Source: Prinia subflava (taxonomy: Eukaryota; Chordata; Aves; Passeriformes; Cisticolidae). Taken from it: 64,000 nucleotides of DNA. The stretch covers positions 68,149,322 through 68,213,321 of the forward strand of contig NC_086250.1 in assembly GCF_021018805.1 (NCBI RefSeq). The letters run 5' to 3'. Positions 26,281-38,948 of the stretch are shown here, piece by piece. Below the pieces are notes generated by a model. The model had not been told where the DNA came from and searched no databases. It worked only from the letters and a program-made list of their open reading frames with translations. Positions within the stretch are counted from its first letter, which is position 1. Every line of letters starts with the position of its first letter. The position numbers and the translations under genes were made by a program.

Positions 26281-26415
26281 ATCCCAGTTCTGATGCCCAG
26301 GGGTGCTCAGAATGGGCTCTGTGATATCCCAGTTCTGATGCCCAGGGGTGCTCAGAATGGGCTCTGTGATATCCCAGTTCTGATGCCCAGGGGTACTCAG
26401 AATGGGCTCTATGAC
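26281..26415. repeat. Three tandem copies of a 45-bp unit
   Basis: Three head-to-tail copies start at 26,281, 26,326 and 26,371. Each begins ATCCCAGTTCTGATGCCCAG and ends GGGCTCTGTGAT or, in the last copy, GGGCTCTATGAC. Copies one and two are identical. The third has three or so substitutions. The 45-bp unit keeps frame, which produces repetitive open frames on both strands that I treat as artefacts. Confidence 0.93.
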
Positions 26416-26639
26416 TATGTGTGCCTGCTAGAGAACAGCCTGTTTCCTTTATTGGCACCTTCTGGAATTTCCTTTTTTTTAAAAAAATTATTTTCATCTT
26501 AAAGTAAAGGGAAAGGGGAGTGCTATCATAGTGTGCTGTCTGTCTCCTCAGCCTTGACTGACCTCAGGTTCACCCACATGTAGAAGGAGAAGTGCAACCA
26601 AAGGCAAATGCAACATTCATATTTCACACCACATCCCAT

Positions 26640-27330
26640 CCTGAGTAGTTTGCAGATGACACAAAATTGGTGAGGGATGACCAAGGACGGGGCTGTCATT
26701 CAGAGCAAGTTCTGGAGGAGAGGGCCACCAGGAACTGTGTGAAATTCAGGAAGGATAAATGCAGGGACCCACAGCCAGGAGGGAAGAGGGGCTCGCAGTG
26801 GTAGAGGCTGTGGGTGTGTGTCCTGGTGGAAGGTCACCACAAGCCAGCAGTGAGCCCTGGCAGCAAACCAAGCCAACATCCCAGGCTGAATGGAGAGCAG
26901 CAGAGCCAGGACAGTGTGGGAAGTTATTATCACCCTTCTATCCCCCAAAAAACCCACCTGCTAAGTCATGTGCTACACCACACCTAGATACTGCATCCAC
27001 TTTCTGGAGCCTCCATACAGGTAATGGACAAACTGGAGGGAGTTCAGGGGAGGGCTGGGCAGGCTCAAGCTGTCACCTGCCAGCAGAGGCTGAGGGAGCT
27101 GGGCTTGTTCAGCCTGGAGCAGAGACAGCTTGGGGGCACCTAAGAGTGGCACACTGCCCTGGTGTCTTTGGGGAACTTCTCAGAATGTTTTAGCAGGGCT
27201 TTTTGCAATGGCATCTGGCAGGTGTGAGGGGAAAAGGCATGACTCGCAACAGGAGAGGTATCAGGAAAGACATCTTCACCATGAGGACAGTCAAGCAGAG
27301 CAACAAATTGCTCAAGGAGTCTGTGCAAAA
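26640..27330 (+). mobile_element. CR1 LINE fragment, about 690 bp
   Basis: The order of recognisable CR1 blocks is correct: TTTGCAGATGACACAAAATT (end of the reverse transcriptase ORF), GAAATTCAGGAAGGATAAATG, GGTCACCACAAGCCAGCAG, GAGGGAGCTGGGCTTGTTCA, GCCTGGAGCAGAGACAGCTT and GGTATCAGGAAAGACATCTT. The frame is broken by stops and indels. The last part of the 3' UTR and the tail are missing, so this copy is truncated at both ends. Confidence 0.92.
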
Positions 27331-28040
27331 GTTTCCTGCTTTTTATTTTATTATTCTTTTGAACAGGAGGATACATGGTCTGGTGGTATGGGATGCTAAA
27401 GTGTATGGCATGATTACACCAGGATCAGAGACTCAAGTATCACTAATTATGTTATACTTTTGCCATATCCACAAGAAATAGAAGTGATCATTTCCTAGGG
27501 ATCCAAGGCCAAAGGCTGCATAGGATGAAACTAATGCCAGAGGTGCTCTGTAGATCACGTATGTACAAGTCTTTGGGGGTCTGGCTTTCCTGTCAGAGGG
27601 ATATTCTGCATACATCTATCCCCTAAAAAGCAGTTCCAGTGCAGCTGGTGTTTTTATTGGTATGGTACAATTCCCACTTAGGGCCTATGGGACATCACCT
27701 GGGGCTCATTTGTTAACAATAGGATTCACTGAATTTCACCTTCAGCTGTCTACAAATTAGACCCCTAGAGCTCAATTTTTCTTTAATAAATGCAGGAATC
27801 AATGCCATTTGAGTTGCCCCGGAGTATCCAACATGGCCCAGGTTTAGGAAAGTGAATATAGCCCTAAAGTGGGATTCAGCTCACAGATTCGTCCTGCTAA
27901 GCTTAGGGATCCTTAGCTGAATATCTTGATGCACCAGACTCCTACGTTTGTAGTATTTAGAGCCTTGAAATGGCCTAGGAGAGCTGGAGGTCATAAATGC
28001 CCTATTCATGCTGCATCATGTCTGCAAGCCCTTGGAACTG

Positions 28041-28110
28041 CAGAATTGTTTTGCTTGGAAAAGACCTTTATGATCATTGAGTCCAGCCATCAACCCGCCA
28101 CTGTCCAGTG
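28041..28110 (-). mobile_element. Short CR1 LINE 3' remnant (reverse)
   Basis: The plus strand shows CAGAATTGTTTTGCTTGGAA, then AAGACCTTTATGATCATTGA and GTCCAGCCATCAACC, which is the reverse complement of the CR1 3' end. Only about 70 bp are alignable by eye. Confidence 0.82.
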
Positions 28111-29149
28111 GCTGCAGTGAAGCAGTCAGCAGGGTATCCTTGGGCACTGGGGGCAGTAATTGAAGTCTCTAGAGAAAACTCCCTTGTGCTCCTGTTGTCT
28201 CTTACAGCCACTGGAAAGTCAGCAACACCTCCAGACAGCTCCCTCACTGCCTGGTCTTTGGCACACTGCTTCACGTGGGCATAATTGCCTGCAGGATGCA
28301 TTTTGTTACCCTGACGAGTGGAGATGGCTGCAGGGTAAAGCAGCAGCTCGTTTCTGCTGGGCTGAGTTTGAGGTTCCTGAGCAGATGCATTGGTACCTCA
28401 GCAGCTCTGTGGCCTGTGTCAGACACCTCTGTGGGATCACCTTGGCCTGGAACAGAACCTCTGCTGTCACATGGATCAGCACAGCACCTTCCTCTGTTAC
28501 TGCTGCTGCAGTATCAGGCCTGTTTGATTAAGATTTCTTCTGATTTCCAAATGACCTCTCTTCTCTAATAGGTATCTTCAGGTGGCACTGACTCTTCTCT
28601 GCTGCCTCCTTCAAAGCCAGAGGGCTTGAACTCACATGAACCAATGAAAGCAGCTGTGTCTGTTCAGAGGAGGATGCTGAATGAAAGGGGATTTTACCTT
28701 CACACATGCTTCCTATTGACCTTTAAATAATATATCACTTATAAACAAACATGCATTGCCCTGTGCTTCCACACTAAATGGGCAGCTCTGCCTGGGTGAG
28801 AAGGGCAGGACAACTACAAAATTTCTTTAGGTATGTTTATTTTATCATTGAACTTAGGCTTTGGGAGATGGAAAACTTCTGGTTATGCTGCAGAAAGAGA
28901 GATAATGTCTAAAATTATCTTCTTCCACATACCTACATGCCAGGAGAAGGACAAAAGGATGTGTGGCCTAACTCTGTAACACTCTGTTTAGCTACATTCA
29001 GCTAAGGATGTGGTAGTCCCAGGTAGCTGGGGCTGAGAATAGGACAGAAGCTCTGATCCATGGGCATATTTAATCCTTAGGCATATTTAATCACATCAGC
29101 AGAATCCTAGATGGGATGGGAAGTGTGACATTCTCATGTACTAATAAAA

Positions 29150-29660
29150 GACAAGAAGGATGGTCCAGCCCAAGGCTGGCTAGTTTGACATTACTTTGGC
29201 AAAATAATGGGCATATTGATACGGGTATAAAGATATTAAAGATAAAGTAAACAATTAATGCCAATCAACATGTTTTTTAAGGGAGGAAGGATTGTCAAAC
29301 TGGATTTCATTCTTTGATCTGATTGTAGGTTTTGGCTGATAAAAGTAATTGCAAAGATGGAATATATTCTGACTTTTGTATGTTTGACAGCACAACAGAT
29401 TCTGATTAAAAAATTAGCATTCTACCCTAGCAATGCAAGGCACATAAAATGGATTAAGAGTGGGTTGACACGTCAACAAAGAAGCTGTCAAAAGAGACTC
29501 ACTGTAGGAGTGTGGGTTTTTTTAGAAGGGTCTGAATGCTATTGAATATTTTCAATAACGACTTGGAAGTAAATATCAAATACTGCTGATAACATTGGAA
29601 AATGTTGGAGGAGACTAGGAGTTATACAGAAATACTCTCAGTGTGCTTGTAAGGAAGCTT
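29150..29660 (+). mobile_element. Old, diverged CR1-type LINE internal fragment
   Basis: Diverged coding-region blocks of a CR1-family LINE can be followed in order: TTTGACATTACTTTGGCAAA, then AATTAATGCCAATCAACATG, GGATTGTCAAACTGGATTTC, GATTAAAAAATTAGCATTC, AAATGGATTAAGAGTGGGTTG and TTTCAATAACGACTTGGAAG. The reading frame is destroyed. It appears older than the other CR1 copies here and may belong to a different subfamily. The boundaries are approximate. Confidence 0.65.
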
Positions 29661-29699
29661 TCAAGTGGAAGAACAGGCAAGCAGACCACACACACAGGA

Positions 29700-32600
29700 A
29701 CCTGGAGTGCAATGCATCCCAGAGGGATTTCAGCATCCCAAAGGAGCAGCCCCAAATAATTCTGCTAGTGTGGTGTTTTGTGGCTTTTGCTTCTTGTGTT
29801 TGGTGGGGCTGATGCTATCCCTGACTGTGTCATTCGGAGGAGTAGAGCAGGGATGAAAATTTTAATTTCTTCATGTTGCACCACTTGATATTGAAATAAC
29901 ATGTCTGGTTCTGGTAACTCAAATTTCGAAAGAACAGCGAGGAAAAAAGAAAAAGTTGCTGAAACAAAGCACACGAATTATTCAGGGACTGAAAAACCAC
30001 TATTGTGTGTGAATGCTTCCAGAGCTTGATATATTTATTTAATGAACGAGGGATGAAAAGCAACTTGAGACCTGCTTATGAGTGCCTTTGGGGGGAAATG
30101 GCAGATGCAGAAGGGCTCTTTAATGTAGCAGAACTGAGCAAAGCCAAAACCTACAGAGAAAACATCTGCAGGAGCACGGGCAGGGATTCAGCAGATCGTG
30201 CACCTCTGGGAAGTGGTGGACTTTAGCCCCACCTCCCAGTGCCTTCAGACTAAGATTGAAATATTTTGATTGTGTATTTGTTGATCAAACATGGGGTGAG
30301 GGATAAAGTGTTGACCTACGTGTGAAAGATGAGACTTGGTGATTTACTGGTCCCCTCTAGCTCTCTACTGAAAGCCATGGAGCTGTGAGGCTGACAGTGG
30401 AAGGAGGGGGTGGACTCACCAGTTTCTTTCCTACAGGGCTTCATCTCTGCTCTTCCTCCTCCCTCTTTCCAAATTCCCTCCCTCCCTTCTGTGGTCTCCA
30501 TCCTGAGGCACTACACAATGCTCAGAGTGAAATCTCTCAAGCTGTTGGTTGGAGGGACAGGAGAGAATGTTCAAAATTTTGCCTGGTATGTTCTCAGGAA
30601 GGTTTTCAGAAGGGAAAACATCAGCAGAACTTTGTGCCAGAAGTCAGCCCACTTTCCAAGCTGCCACTGTCTCCTTTTGCTGGCAACTCAGGAATTTATG
30701 CATGTCCTGTGAGTGAGGTGTCCCCAGAGCAGCCGGGGAGGCTGGGACATCAGTCCCTGAAGTGCTGTCTTGAGGAAACAAGTCTCTAAGATTCAAATGC
30801 TGCTTTGTTTATGAAATAAAGTCCACCAGACCTATTGCCAATTGTTTATGCTAAAGAGCACACTCCCATTAATGCTAATGGTGCTTTGGAGCATAAATCC
30901 TTGCTAATTGATATAGGAATGTATCCCAGAAGAATTTACTTTACTGCTGATTTAGCTGATAGATATAAATGTGTGAGAGGGAAATATTAGCATTCATGTA
31001 AAACAATTAGGTTATCAACAGGGGCAAATGATTCAGAAAATGACTGCAACTTTCCAGTTCCCTTTAATGGAAAAAAAAAAAAAAAAAGAAAGTCTGCTAA
31101 TGAGGAAAATCAGAGGGAATACAAATATGAGCTAATCATTGCGATAACTTAATATTTGTGTTATATCAGCAGCCCTTAGAAACCAGGGCAGGGTTCCCAC
31201 CTGAGCTCTGTGCTGGTGTGGGAGGGACAGGACCCTTCTGCTGCCCACCGAGGTAGATCTTCCCTGTGATCTCTCTGGTGGAGCAGTGATTTTGGCTTAC
31301 AGGGCTGACACACCTGGCCACTGGATGTTGAGCTCAGTCATGTTCACTAAACAGGCATGAATAGAATGATACAAGCAGCAGATAGATTTCCACAATTTAA
31401 TTTTTTTTTTCAGATAATATAATGGCATATGAAAAGTGAGGCAGTAATGCAGTTCAAAAGAAAAAAAGAAAGCAACCCCTCTCCCTCCCCTCCCCTCATT
31501 CTCCTGGATCTTTCTGCCAAAGGCTGACATTATTGAAAGTTTGATAAATACAAGAATTATGGCCATTTCCATAAAAATTGTTTAAAATCTACAATTTTGT
31601 GGCAAATATACAGCCATTGAAGGAATAATTTCTTTCAGTGTACTCAACAATTTTACCTATTCGATTCCCATTTAATTCATGGGTTTTGATGTGAAAATAT
31701 TGTTTTTAAGAGAAGGCTCAATACAGGAAACGTACAGTAAGCCACAGATCTTCCCCAAAATGATGGTTTGACCTCCAGTGTGGAATCTGTGGAATTGTGA
31801 GCATATGGGTTTTCATTTTTTAACTCTAAACCTATCTAGAATCAGGAGGAAAAAAAGTCATATACCAAAAAGTACAGTATTGTATTGTTTTATGGCATTT
31901 TCTGATTCGCATATTTTAGCCATTTTTTGATTTTAGTGCAAGACCAAGCACATTCACTTCTGCAAATACAGAAAGAGATCAAAATTTCTGCATCTTAGAA
32001 TCTTTTGCTGTAATTCACTGAATGGCAAGACTTTTCCTCCCCACAGATTTCAGTAAGCCTAATTTTCAAAGTCTCCATTATTAATGAAATATCAAGCGAA
32101 TTAGTTAACATTTGCCTGGGCATGGTTAAAGACCTTATACCCAGGAAGATTTCATATAACAGAAAGCGCCCAACCCTAGAAACATTTTTTTTTCCATTTA
32201 ATGCTCATAAAATTTTACAGACAACAGAATCCTTTCTTAAGCTTTATTTAAGAAATCGAATACTATTATAGTTCAATATATATAAGACACATCCAGTATT
32301 GTGTTCCTGATAGCAAGTGCATAGATTTTGTTAAGATATCATTTTTATATTTAATTTTTTTTATTTGTTACTCAGTAGCACGTTTCATGATCACACGAAG
32401 GGATATTCCCAGTGATTTTGCTAAGAGCATGAGAGAAAAAACAGAACACAGCAAAGTAGTGAAACTACAACAGAGATGAGGAACAAAAACGATCAGGCAA
32501 ACTATCAGTACAGTCGATTCCTGATAAGTGAATAATCTGATTGCTTGGTCACAATGCTTTATTCACTTATCAGGAATGATTCACACTACATTTTGTTAAA

Positions 32601-33849
32601 CTGTTTTCCTTAGCCTAATACCTAAGAGTCACACTGGGCAAAGGCACACACACTCTGGCAGGCTATTCTTTAATCAGCAAGTCTTGTGACAGTTTGGTAA
32701 TTTCCCATGGCGATACACATATAGCTAACAAAGAGACATTTTGCTAACACTGCAAGGTGCCTTACATAATTGAAATTAAAAGCATGTGTTTAAGCAGGAC
32801 AAACTGTTCAGCTGCATTGCTTTAAGGAACTCATTTCTCTCCCATTGTTGAAATTAAAAAAAAAGAAAAGAAAAAAAGAAAACCCTGTATCTTTCAGCCC
32901 TGAGTATTTAAAAGAAACCTAACTGCAGTACAAGTCTTTTTTTTTCAGTTGTATTTTTGGAAGAAAAGACCCTTCACAAAGCTCTAGTTTCTTTCCTAAG
33001 ACCAAGTTTGGACGAAAAAAAAGAGAAAAGAAAATAAGAAAACATCCACAGCAAGCTAAAAAAAAAAACCCCAGAGAGCAATTCTGATTTATCCATCATG
33101 CAAGTCAAGACTTACTTAACTGAATCCACGGGTGTCAACATTCCCCAAATCGAGATCATAAGCTCTAGAAGTGTCAAAGACTCAGGGTATAGTCTGACCA
33201 TCGGGTTCTGCTTTCCTGCCTGGGCTGTCTGCTACAGGCTCCTGTGGTTTTAGGTTAAACCTCGAGCTGCTTGGACCCCTGACCTCTGATAACAGACCCT
33301 GTGGGACGGCACTGGAGCTTGCTGGGGGCTCCGGACCCATCGCTTGTTTGCTTCTCATGGAAACGGAAAAGCGTAAAAAAGGAAAAAAAAAAAAAGTAGA
33401 AAAATAGATCGAGCAGTAACAACCAGGCCAACTCACAAGCCACCAGAAAATTTCAAAAGTCTTCCAAACGCAGGAACCAGTTTTGCTGCTGACACCACAC
33501 GGATACACCCAGTGCGCCAGGACCTTGTTGGACGGTATTGATGGGGCTGTGTGTGTGTGTGAGCCAAAGCCAGAGCGCCAGAAAGACCAGGGGAGAGGAG
33601 ACAAGAGGGAGGAGTGTCGTTTGGGTCTCATAAGAGCACTTTTAAGTGGTCTTCGATTCCTGAGCATCACAGAAAGTGGGACAAAGGAAAGGGATGGGGG
33701 CGTATGGCTTGAATTCCAGAGAGCACTTGCCAGTGCTTCTCTCTCCTCCTTGGGTTTGGTTGGTTTTGTTTTGTTTTTCCCCCCTCTCCAAATTGTAAGG
33801 TTTGTATCTGCGATCAGAGGAGAGAAGAGACTTTCTGTAAACCAGAACA
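29700..33849. other. AT-rich sequence past the CELF2 3' end
   Basis: No recognisable transposon and no gene. From about 30,800 onward the sequence becomes uniformly AT-rich and looks like the CELF2 3'UTR that follows. It contains homopolymer runs (31,069-31,087 poly-A; 32,849-32,881 A-rich) and a perfect inverted repeat at 32,517-32,577. A 223-codon minus-strand open frame (33,182-33,853) has low-complexity Lys and Phe runs and no recognisable domain, so I do not call it a gene. Part of this stretch could still be 3'UTR if a more distal poly(A) site is used. Confidence 0.45.
32517..32577. repeat. Perfect 19-bp inverted repeat (hairpin)
   Basis: The left arm 32,517-32,535 (ATTCCTGATAAGTGAATAA) is the exact reverse complement of the right arm 32,559-32,577. 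The arms enclose a 23-nt loop that itself holds a short ATTG/CAAT pairing. The six bases before the left arm extend it to CAGTCGATTCC, which resembles the ends of pogo/Tigger-type DNA transposons. That suggests a palindromic MITE remnant. The size (61 nt, 19-bp perfect stem) would also suit a microRNA precursor. Neither identity is proven. Confidence 0.85.
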
Positions 33850-33872
33850 ACATAGATTTTTCTTTTGCAGCT

Positions 33873-33878
33873 TTTATT
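33873..33878 (-). terminator. Candidate distal poly(A) signal of CELF2
   Basis: On the minus strand this reads AATAAA followed by AGCTGCAAAAG. A GT-rich element (TATGTTGTTCTGGTTT) begins roughly 30 nt downstream, the usual arrangement for cleavage and polyadenylation. Use would give a 3'UTR of about 6.7 kb. Confidence 0.4.
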
Positions 33879-34128
33879 TCATCGTGGTAGATACCGCTTG
33901 GGGGAGAGCAGAGAGATTCTTGTGAGGAGGAAAAAATTATAGGAAAGGAAAGAATAAAAAAGCTTAAGAACCAAGTGTAAAAATAATGAGAAAAAAAGTG
34001 CTATGGTATTTCTTTAGTCCCTTTTGAGATTTCTGTAATACTATCAGCCAATGCTGAGAATGATCTGCTTTGTAAGCCCACAGCAAAAATATCACCCATT
34101 GGAACAACGGGGGATCTTTTTTCCATCA

Positions 34129-34134
34129 TTTATT
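34129..34134 (-). terminator. Alternative distal poly(A) signal of CELF2
   Basis: The minus strand has AATAAATGATGG followed within 50 nt by GTTGTTCCAATGGGTG and TTTGCTGTGGGC, which are plausible downstream GU-rich elements. Use would give a 3'UTR of about 6.5 kb. Confidence 0.35.
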
Positions 34135-37100
34135 TCTCCTTTTTTTTTTCTTTTTTTATTTTGTTGGCTTTTTTTTTTACTTCCACTGGCTTTAGTACAA
34201 AGTCTTCCCATGTTCACTTGGATTTTGTTATGTTTTTTAAAGTATTATACGTACAACTGCCCATAATAAGCTTGATCACCTGGTAAGATTTTGCAGGCTC
34301 TCCCAGCCCTAGTTAAGACATGATTATTTTCTAGGGAGAGTTTGACTAATGGCATATGCCAACAGGTTACTGTGCAGTTTGGAAAAAACCCCAAGGCTAT
34401 ATCCTCCTTTTCTTGAATGTTTCATATGCTTCTGTAACGCAGTGGCAGAGTATTATTATTATTTTTTAACAACTAGGAAGAAATGATCTCCGTAATCCAC
34501 ATTATCCAGACTGACTGAAATGCCACAGCAAAAAAAAAAAAATCTTTTCAGGTGTCTTCTGTGTGTTTGTGTGCAGAAGGTTTTGCAGTTCGAAGGCTAA
34601 CAAAAGCTACCTTCAATAGGACTTTGCAGGAAACTCATTTAAAATGTTTCCTGCTCCAAGAGATTATCCAAGTGATAAGGCATGACTAGGGGGAGGAAGA
34701 GAGAAAAAAAAAAAATCCAAAAAAAATCAAAGAAACCAGAACATGTCTAAAATGTACAAATCCTCTTTTGCCCCCCAATCAGCTATTCACTTAGGTGGAA
34801 TCGACTGTATCTTTTGTACACAACCAACAAATAGAGAAAAAAAAAAACAGGCACGTGAAACAGTGAGGTGTGCAGATGTATTACCAACACAGAATGACCA
34901 CCAACAATACAACACACAAAGTAGAGAGACAAGTATTAGGAAAATGGTTTAATATTGGAGACAGAAGCAAAAAACTGCATCACACAATAACATACGTTAC
35001 AAAAATAAGTCTGACTGTTTCAACTACACGGTTATGTTCACAATGAGGACAGAAGAATCAGAAAAAACTCTGATCTAAACAGCAAAAAAGCAAACCCCTA
35101 ACGTTTTAACTAATACATTTATCCACGCAAAGTGACCGAGTACTCCTAATTCTAATTACCTTATTGTGTAACTGCACGATACAGAATAAAAAGTGAAACT
35201 TACCGCTTTTGTTAAGACAAAATTCTAAACACTAGATATAAGCAAAGGGAAAAAAGAAATCAAGCCAAAGTTTTGAATTCTCGAAACAAAACCAACTCTC
35301 TTTCTACCGTCCAGAAATCAAACTTGAAAATCAGTCATGATCGAGGGGGCCCACGAGAGTAAGCCACAAAAATTTCCATTTGTTTTTTAATCTCCAGTAT
35401 AAAAAGTTCCACTGGTACAAAATGCATAAGTACAATCAAGTTGTAGAAATAGGAAAGCCTGCTTTTTTTTGCCTTTTTTTGTTCTTTTTTTTTTTTTTTT
35501 TTTGGCTCAAATTCCATCAAACAACAAAATCCAAATGCATCAATAAAACAGAAACAATACTCAAATGGTCTTACAGTTTCCACTAGATTGCATTAACTTT
35601 GGCTTTTCTCAGACAATACTTAAAAACTAGTTTGTAATTCTAAACAAAATGATAGTATTATTAATCTACAAACAACAATTCCCACAGCACGAAAAAAACA
35701 CAAATACATAGGTTTGTTTTTTTTTTCTTTTTGTATGACATTATCCAAAAAGGTAATGAAACTACAGGATATTTTTTTCTTTTTGTTAATTAGCACTTAA
35801 GATAATAAAAACAGAAACAGTAAAATGATTCCAGAGTAGCACAAGCCAAGGAACTGTAACCCCTATGGTGAAAGAAAGATGAACTTGTTACTCCTTTGAG
35901 GACTGCCATTTCATTGCAATTAGCTAATTTGTTTGATAAAGCAACTAGTCTAGTCTTTTGATTAGAATTTTGTAAAGCAATTTCCCTTGTTTTACTTCCT
36001 CTCTTATTAGGCCCTTGCACCCTTGCAGCTTTTTCCTTTCATTATTTTGAAAGAGAACTGGTAGATAATTTGCCTCCTAAGAGGTGTATGTTTGGGTTTT
36101 TTGTTTTGCATTTGATTTTCATTTTTTATTTTTGAATTTTATTTTTTTTTCCAGAGATGGACACTTGTCTAAGCAATGACTCATCTCCATTGCCTGGAAG
36201 TACAGAAACATTCCTTGTCTCCCACTGCTAAGCCAATGTCCCATGGAGTAATTCAGGGCAGCCTGATGCCGAGTTACACTGCCCAAGGACCAGAGGCACC
36301 GCTCTAACTGGACTGGAAAACCCACAGGACACACCAGGGCATCTACAAAAGCTTTGGAAATTTAGACGGTGGGTATGACGAGAAAAATTAGTGAAACAGT
36401 CTCTAAACAATCCAAATGATGATCTCATATTATATATATATGTACATATATATAATATAACGTACGTGAGATGATACTTCGAATACGCACAATTGCTGCA
36501 AGTAGTACAAAATAGCCCTCAAAGGGTGTAGGAAGGCCCCAGCAGTAGTAAAAACGTGAGAAAAGTATAGATCATTTATTTATAAGTGCATGTGCTATAA
36601 GAAGGAAACTTTTTTTGCATCACTAGAGGCTAGTCCTTTCCATCCCAGGGCTCTACATAAAGAAGCATTTAATTGGGGATGAGAGACAAGAGTGCACCAG
36701 CTGATGTTGCTCATATAGGGCTTCGTTTTTTAATTTTAGGTGGCTTCAGATATAAGCAGATAGAACTAGGAGGTGGAAGAAGGTATGGCACTTTATGACC
36801 TGTAGCAGGTACTGCTGCTCACACACATTGGATTGGCAATGAATTCGCTAAACCGGTGGCAAAGAACCGAATTTGGTTGTTGGTCACTGTTTGTGCGGTA
36901 GAAACGCAACCCAATCAGACTTACAAGGCAGTGAAAAGGGCTACCAGCATCTCTTTTCTGGCTCCTTACAAAGAGCTTCCTCCAGCAAACACCCACATTG
37001 GTCACACAGATACTCCCAGGGACCACGGGTACGAGTAAAGTTACTCCTCTCTGTATTTTATGAGTGTCTGCAGGAGTAAGCCAATATATTGCCGTGACAA

Positions 37101-38789
37101 ATAATGGCAGATAACACCAAACATTACAGTGTATGTAAACTTTATCCATAAAAAGTAGTTTAACTGCAGTGCACACTGAATTTTCACCCAGGAAGATCTA
37201 GTGCATCTGATTTAAGCAAAAGTTCATTTATTTAAATTACAAAAATATTATTATTCTTTCTTTTTTTTTTCTCCTCAAGGTTTTCAAATGGTGGATTGAC
37301 CACTCCTGACTGGGAGTGGCTCACACAATAGATAATTAAAGAATTGTTTTCTTTTTCTTTTATTTTATTAATACTGAATAGCATATTCCAGCAGCATATT
37401 AAAAGCTCTTTAAGAAAAGACAAAATCCCCAAAATCTAAAAAGGAAAACCACAAGTTAATTACGGTTTTAAATAATTTTAGTTATAGATACAGAAGAAAT
37501 TTAGACAGCAGTAAAATATTTTTGTCCTTCAGATCTGCCCTGTGCATTGTTCTGATTTCAACCATGTATTAAATAAACCACAAAAAACTAAGTATATATA
37601 TATTTATAGATATAGATATATATATAAAAATAAACAGCAAAATGGTGAATGTATAAAAGGTATTAACACTCAAGACAGCTCTGGGTGGAAAGGGTTAAAA
37701 GTTCAAAACTTTCTCACCTTAGAGGTTTCCATACAATATGAAGAAAATACATAGTGAGGTTTGCTTTCACAGCATTGATGTGTGCAGAGTGGTTAAAAAA
37801 GTGAAACATGGGCACTTATACAATGTTTTACAAAAAACATCAAAGAGAAATAACAAACAATAACAATTTCAGGCAACAAGACCACAGGATAGCAAGTTAA
37901 CAAACTTTTTAACCTCTTTTTTTCTTTAAATATTAGGGATTTATACAAAACACATAATAAAATACCCATGTTATCAAATTACTTCACACAAGAAACACAC
38001 TGAAGCTCTAGGAAGAAAGTACCTTTGGAATTTGGCACTATAATTTCACTGATTTTTTTTTTCTTTAAAAGAAAAACTGATCACATTTTGCTGAACACAA
38101 ACACACCTAAATTGTTCACAATAAAAAAATGACATCAATGCGTCACAAGCCAACACAAACTTATTCTGGAATATTTTTTTTATTTTCACATGAAATTATT
38201 TTTTTTAAGCAAACAACTTTTTTTTGTGTTTTTTTTTGAATCTTCTTTTTGTTCTTGTTGTTCAAGTAAACCAATTTTAAACTTGTCTTTTTATAAACAT
38301 AGAACACTTAAGACCATAAGACTCATGATGAAACCACAACTTAATTCACAGAAGCACCAACGTAACACATTTTACAGTAACCTTTCTTCTGTACATTGAA
38401 ACAGTATAAAATATAGGTAATTTCATGTGCATTAAACCATGGATTGTCTAACTGTGAGTCAGTTCAGCAAAAGGTGACACAAGTAGGTAGCATTTGCCCT
38501 AAAACAGGGTAAATATTTTCTTATACTAATCTACAAAAAGTGGTTCTATATATATACTTTAATGAGAAAGTGAGCCACCTAAAATGGCCTTATCAAAAAA
38601 CTTTACACTGCCTGAAAAATGTAAAAACTATTACAGACCTCTAGAGACTTAAAATCAGACAGTTTTATTTCTCAAACTGTTTTGGAAGTAGTCTGTTAGA
38701 AACCAACATTCTGTGCCTCTGGACACATATTGCTATTGTCACCAGTGACCAGGCAGAATGCCAATCCCTGTATAATACTTTCAAGTCTG

Positions 38790-38948
38790 TTTTTTTTTTT
38801 ATTTTTTTTTTACGAAATGAAAAAAAAAAACAAAACAAAACCAAAAATCAACTAAGAGTAAAACCCAAAACAAAAAAACCCAAACAAAAATAAACAAAAA
38901 CTCCAAGGAAAGAAGAAAACCAAAAACCAAAACTAAAAAAAAAAAAAA
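38790..38948 (-). promoter_or_regulatory. U-rich/GUUUU tract in the CELF2 3'UTR
   Basis: Read as mRNA (minus strand), about 128 nt (38,948 to 38,821) are nearly all U with scattered G, in patterns such as GGTTTTTGGTTTTC and TTTTGTTTGGGTTTTTTG. After a 9-nt spacer comes an A-rich run (38,811-38,790). CELF proteins bind GU/U-rich RNA and ELAV proteins bind U-rich RNA, so this could be a binding platform, including for autoregulation. The U-run and A-run could also pair with each other. The function is inferred only. Confidence 0.4.

Noticed and set aside
26258..26502. Repetitive 69-79 codon frames on both strands
   Set aside because: They reflect the 45-bp tandem triplication, whose unit length is a multiple of three. 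There is no start context or domain.
33182..33853. 223-codon minus-strand open frame near the end of the CELF2 3'UTR
   Set aside because: It has no recognisable domain, contains homopolymer-derived Phe and Lys runs, and overlaps a 135-codon frame on the other strand. It may be transcribed as part of an extended 3'UTR, but nothing supports translation.
36430..36462. Near-perfect TA-rich palindrome centred on GTAC
   Set aside because: It is an alternating TA run, in which self-complementarity is automatic. I do not treat it as a distinct element.
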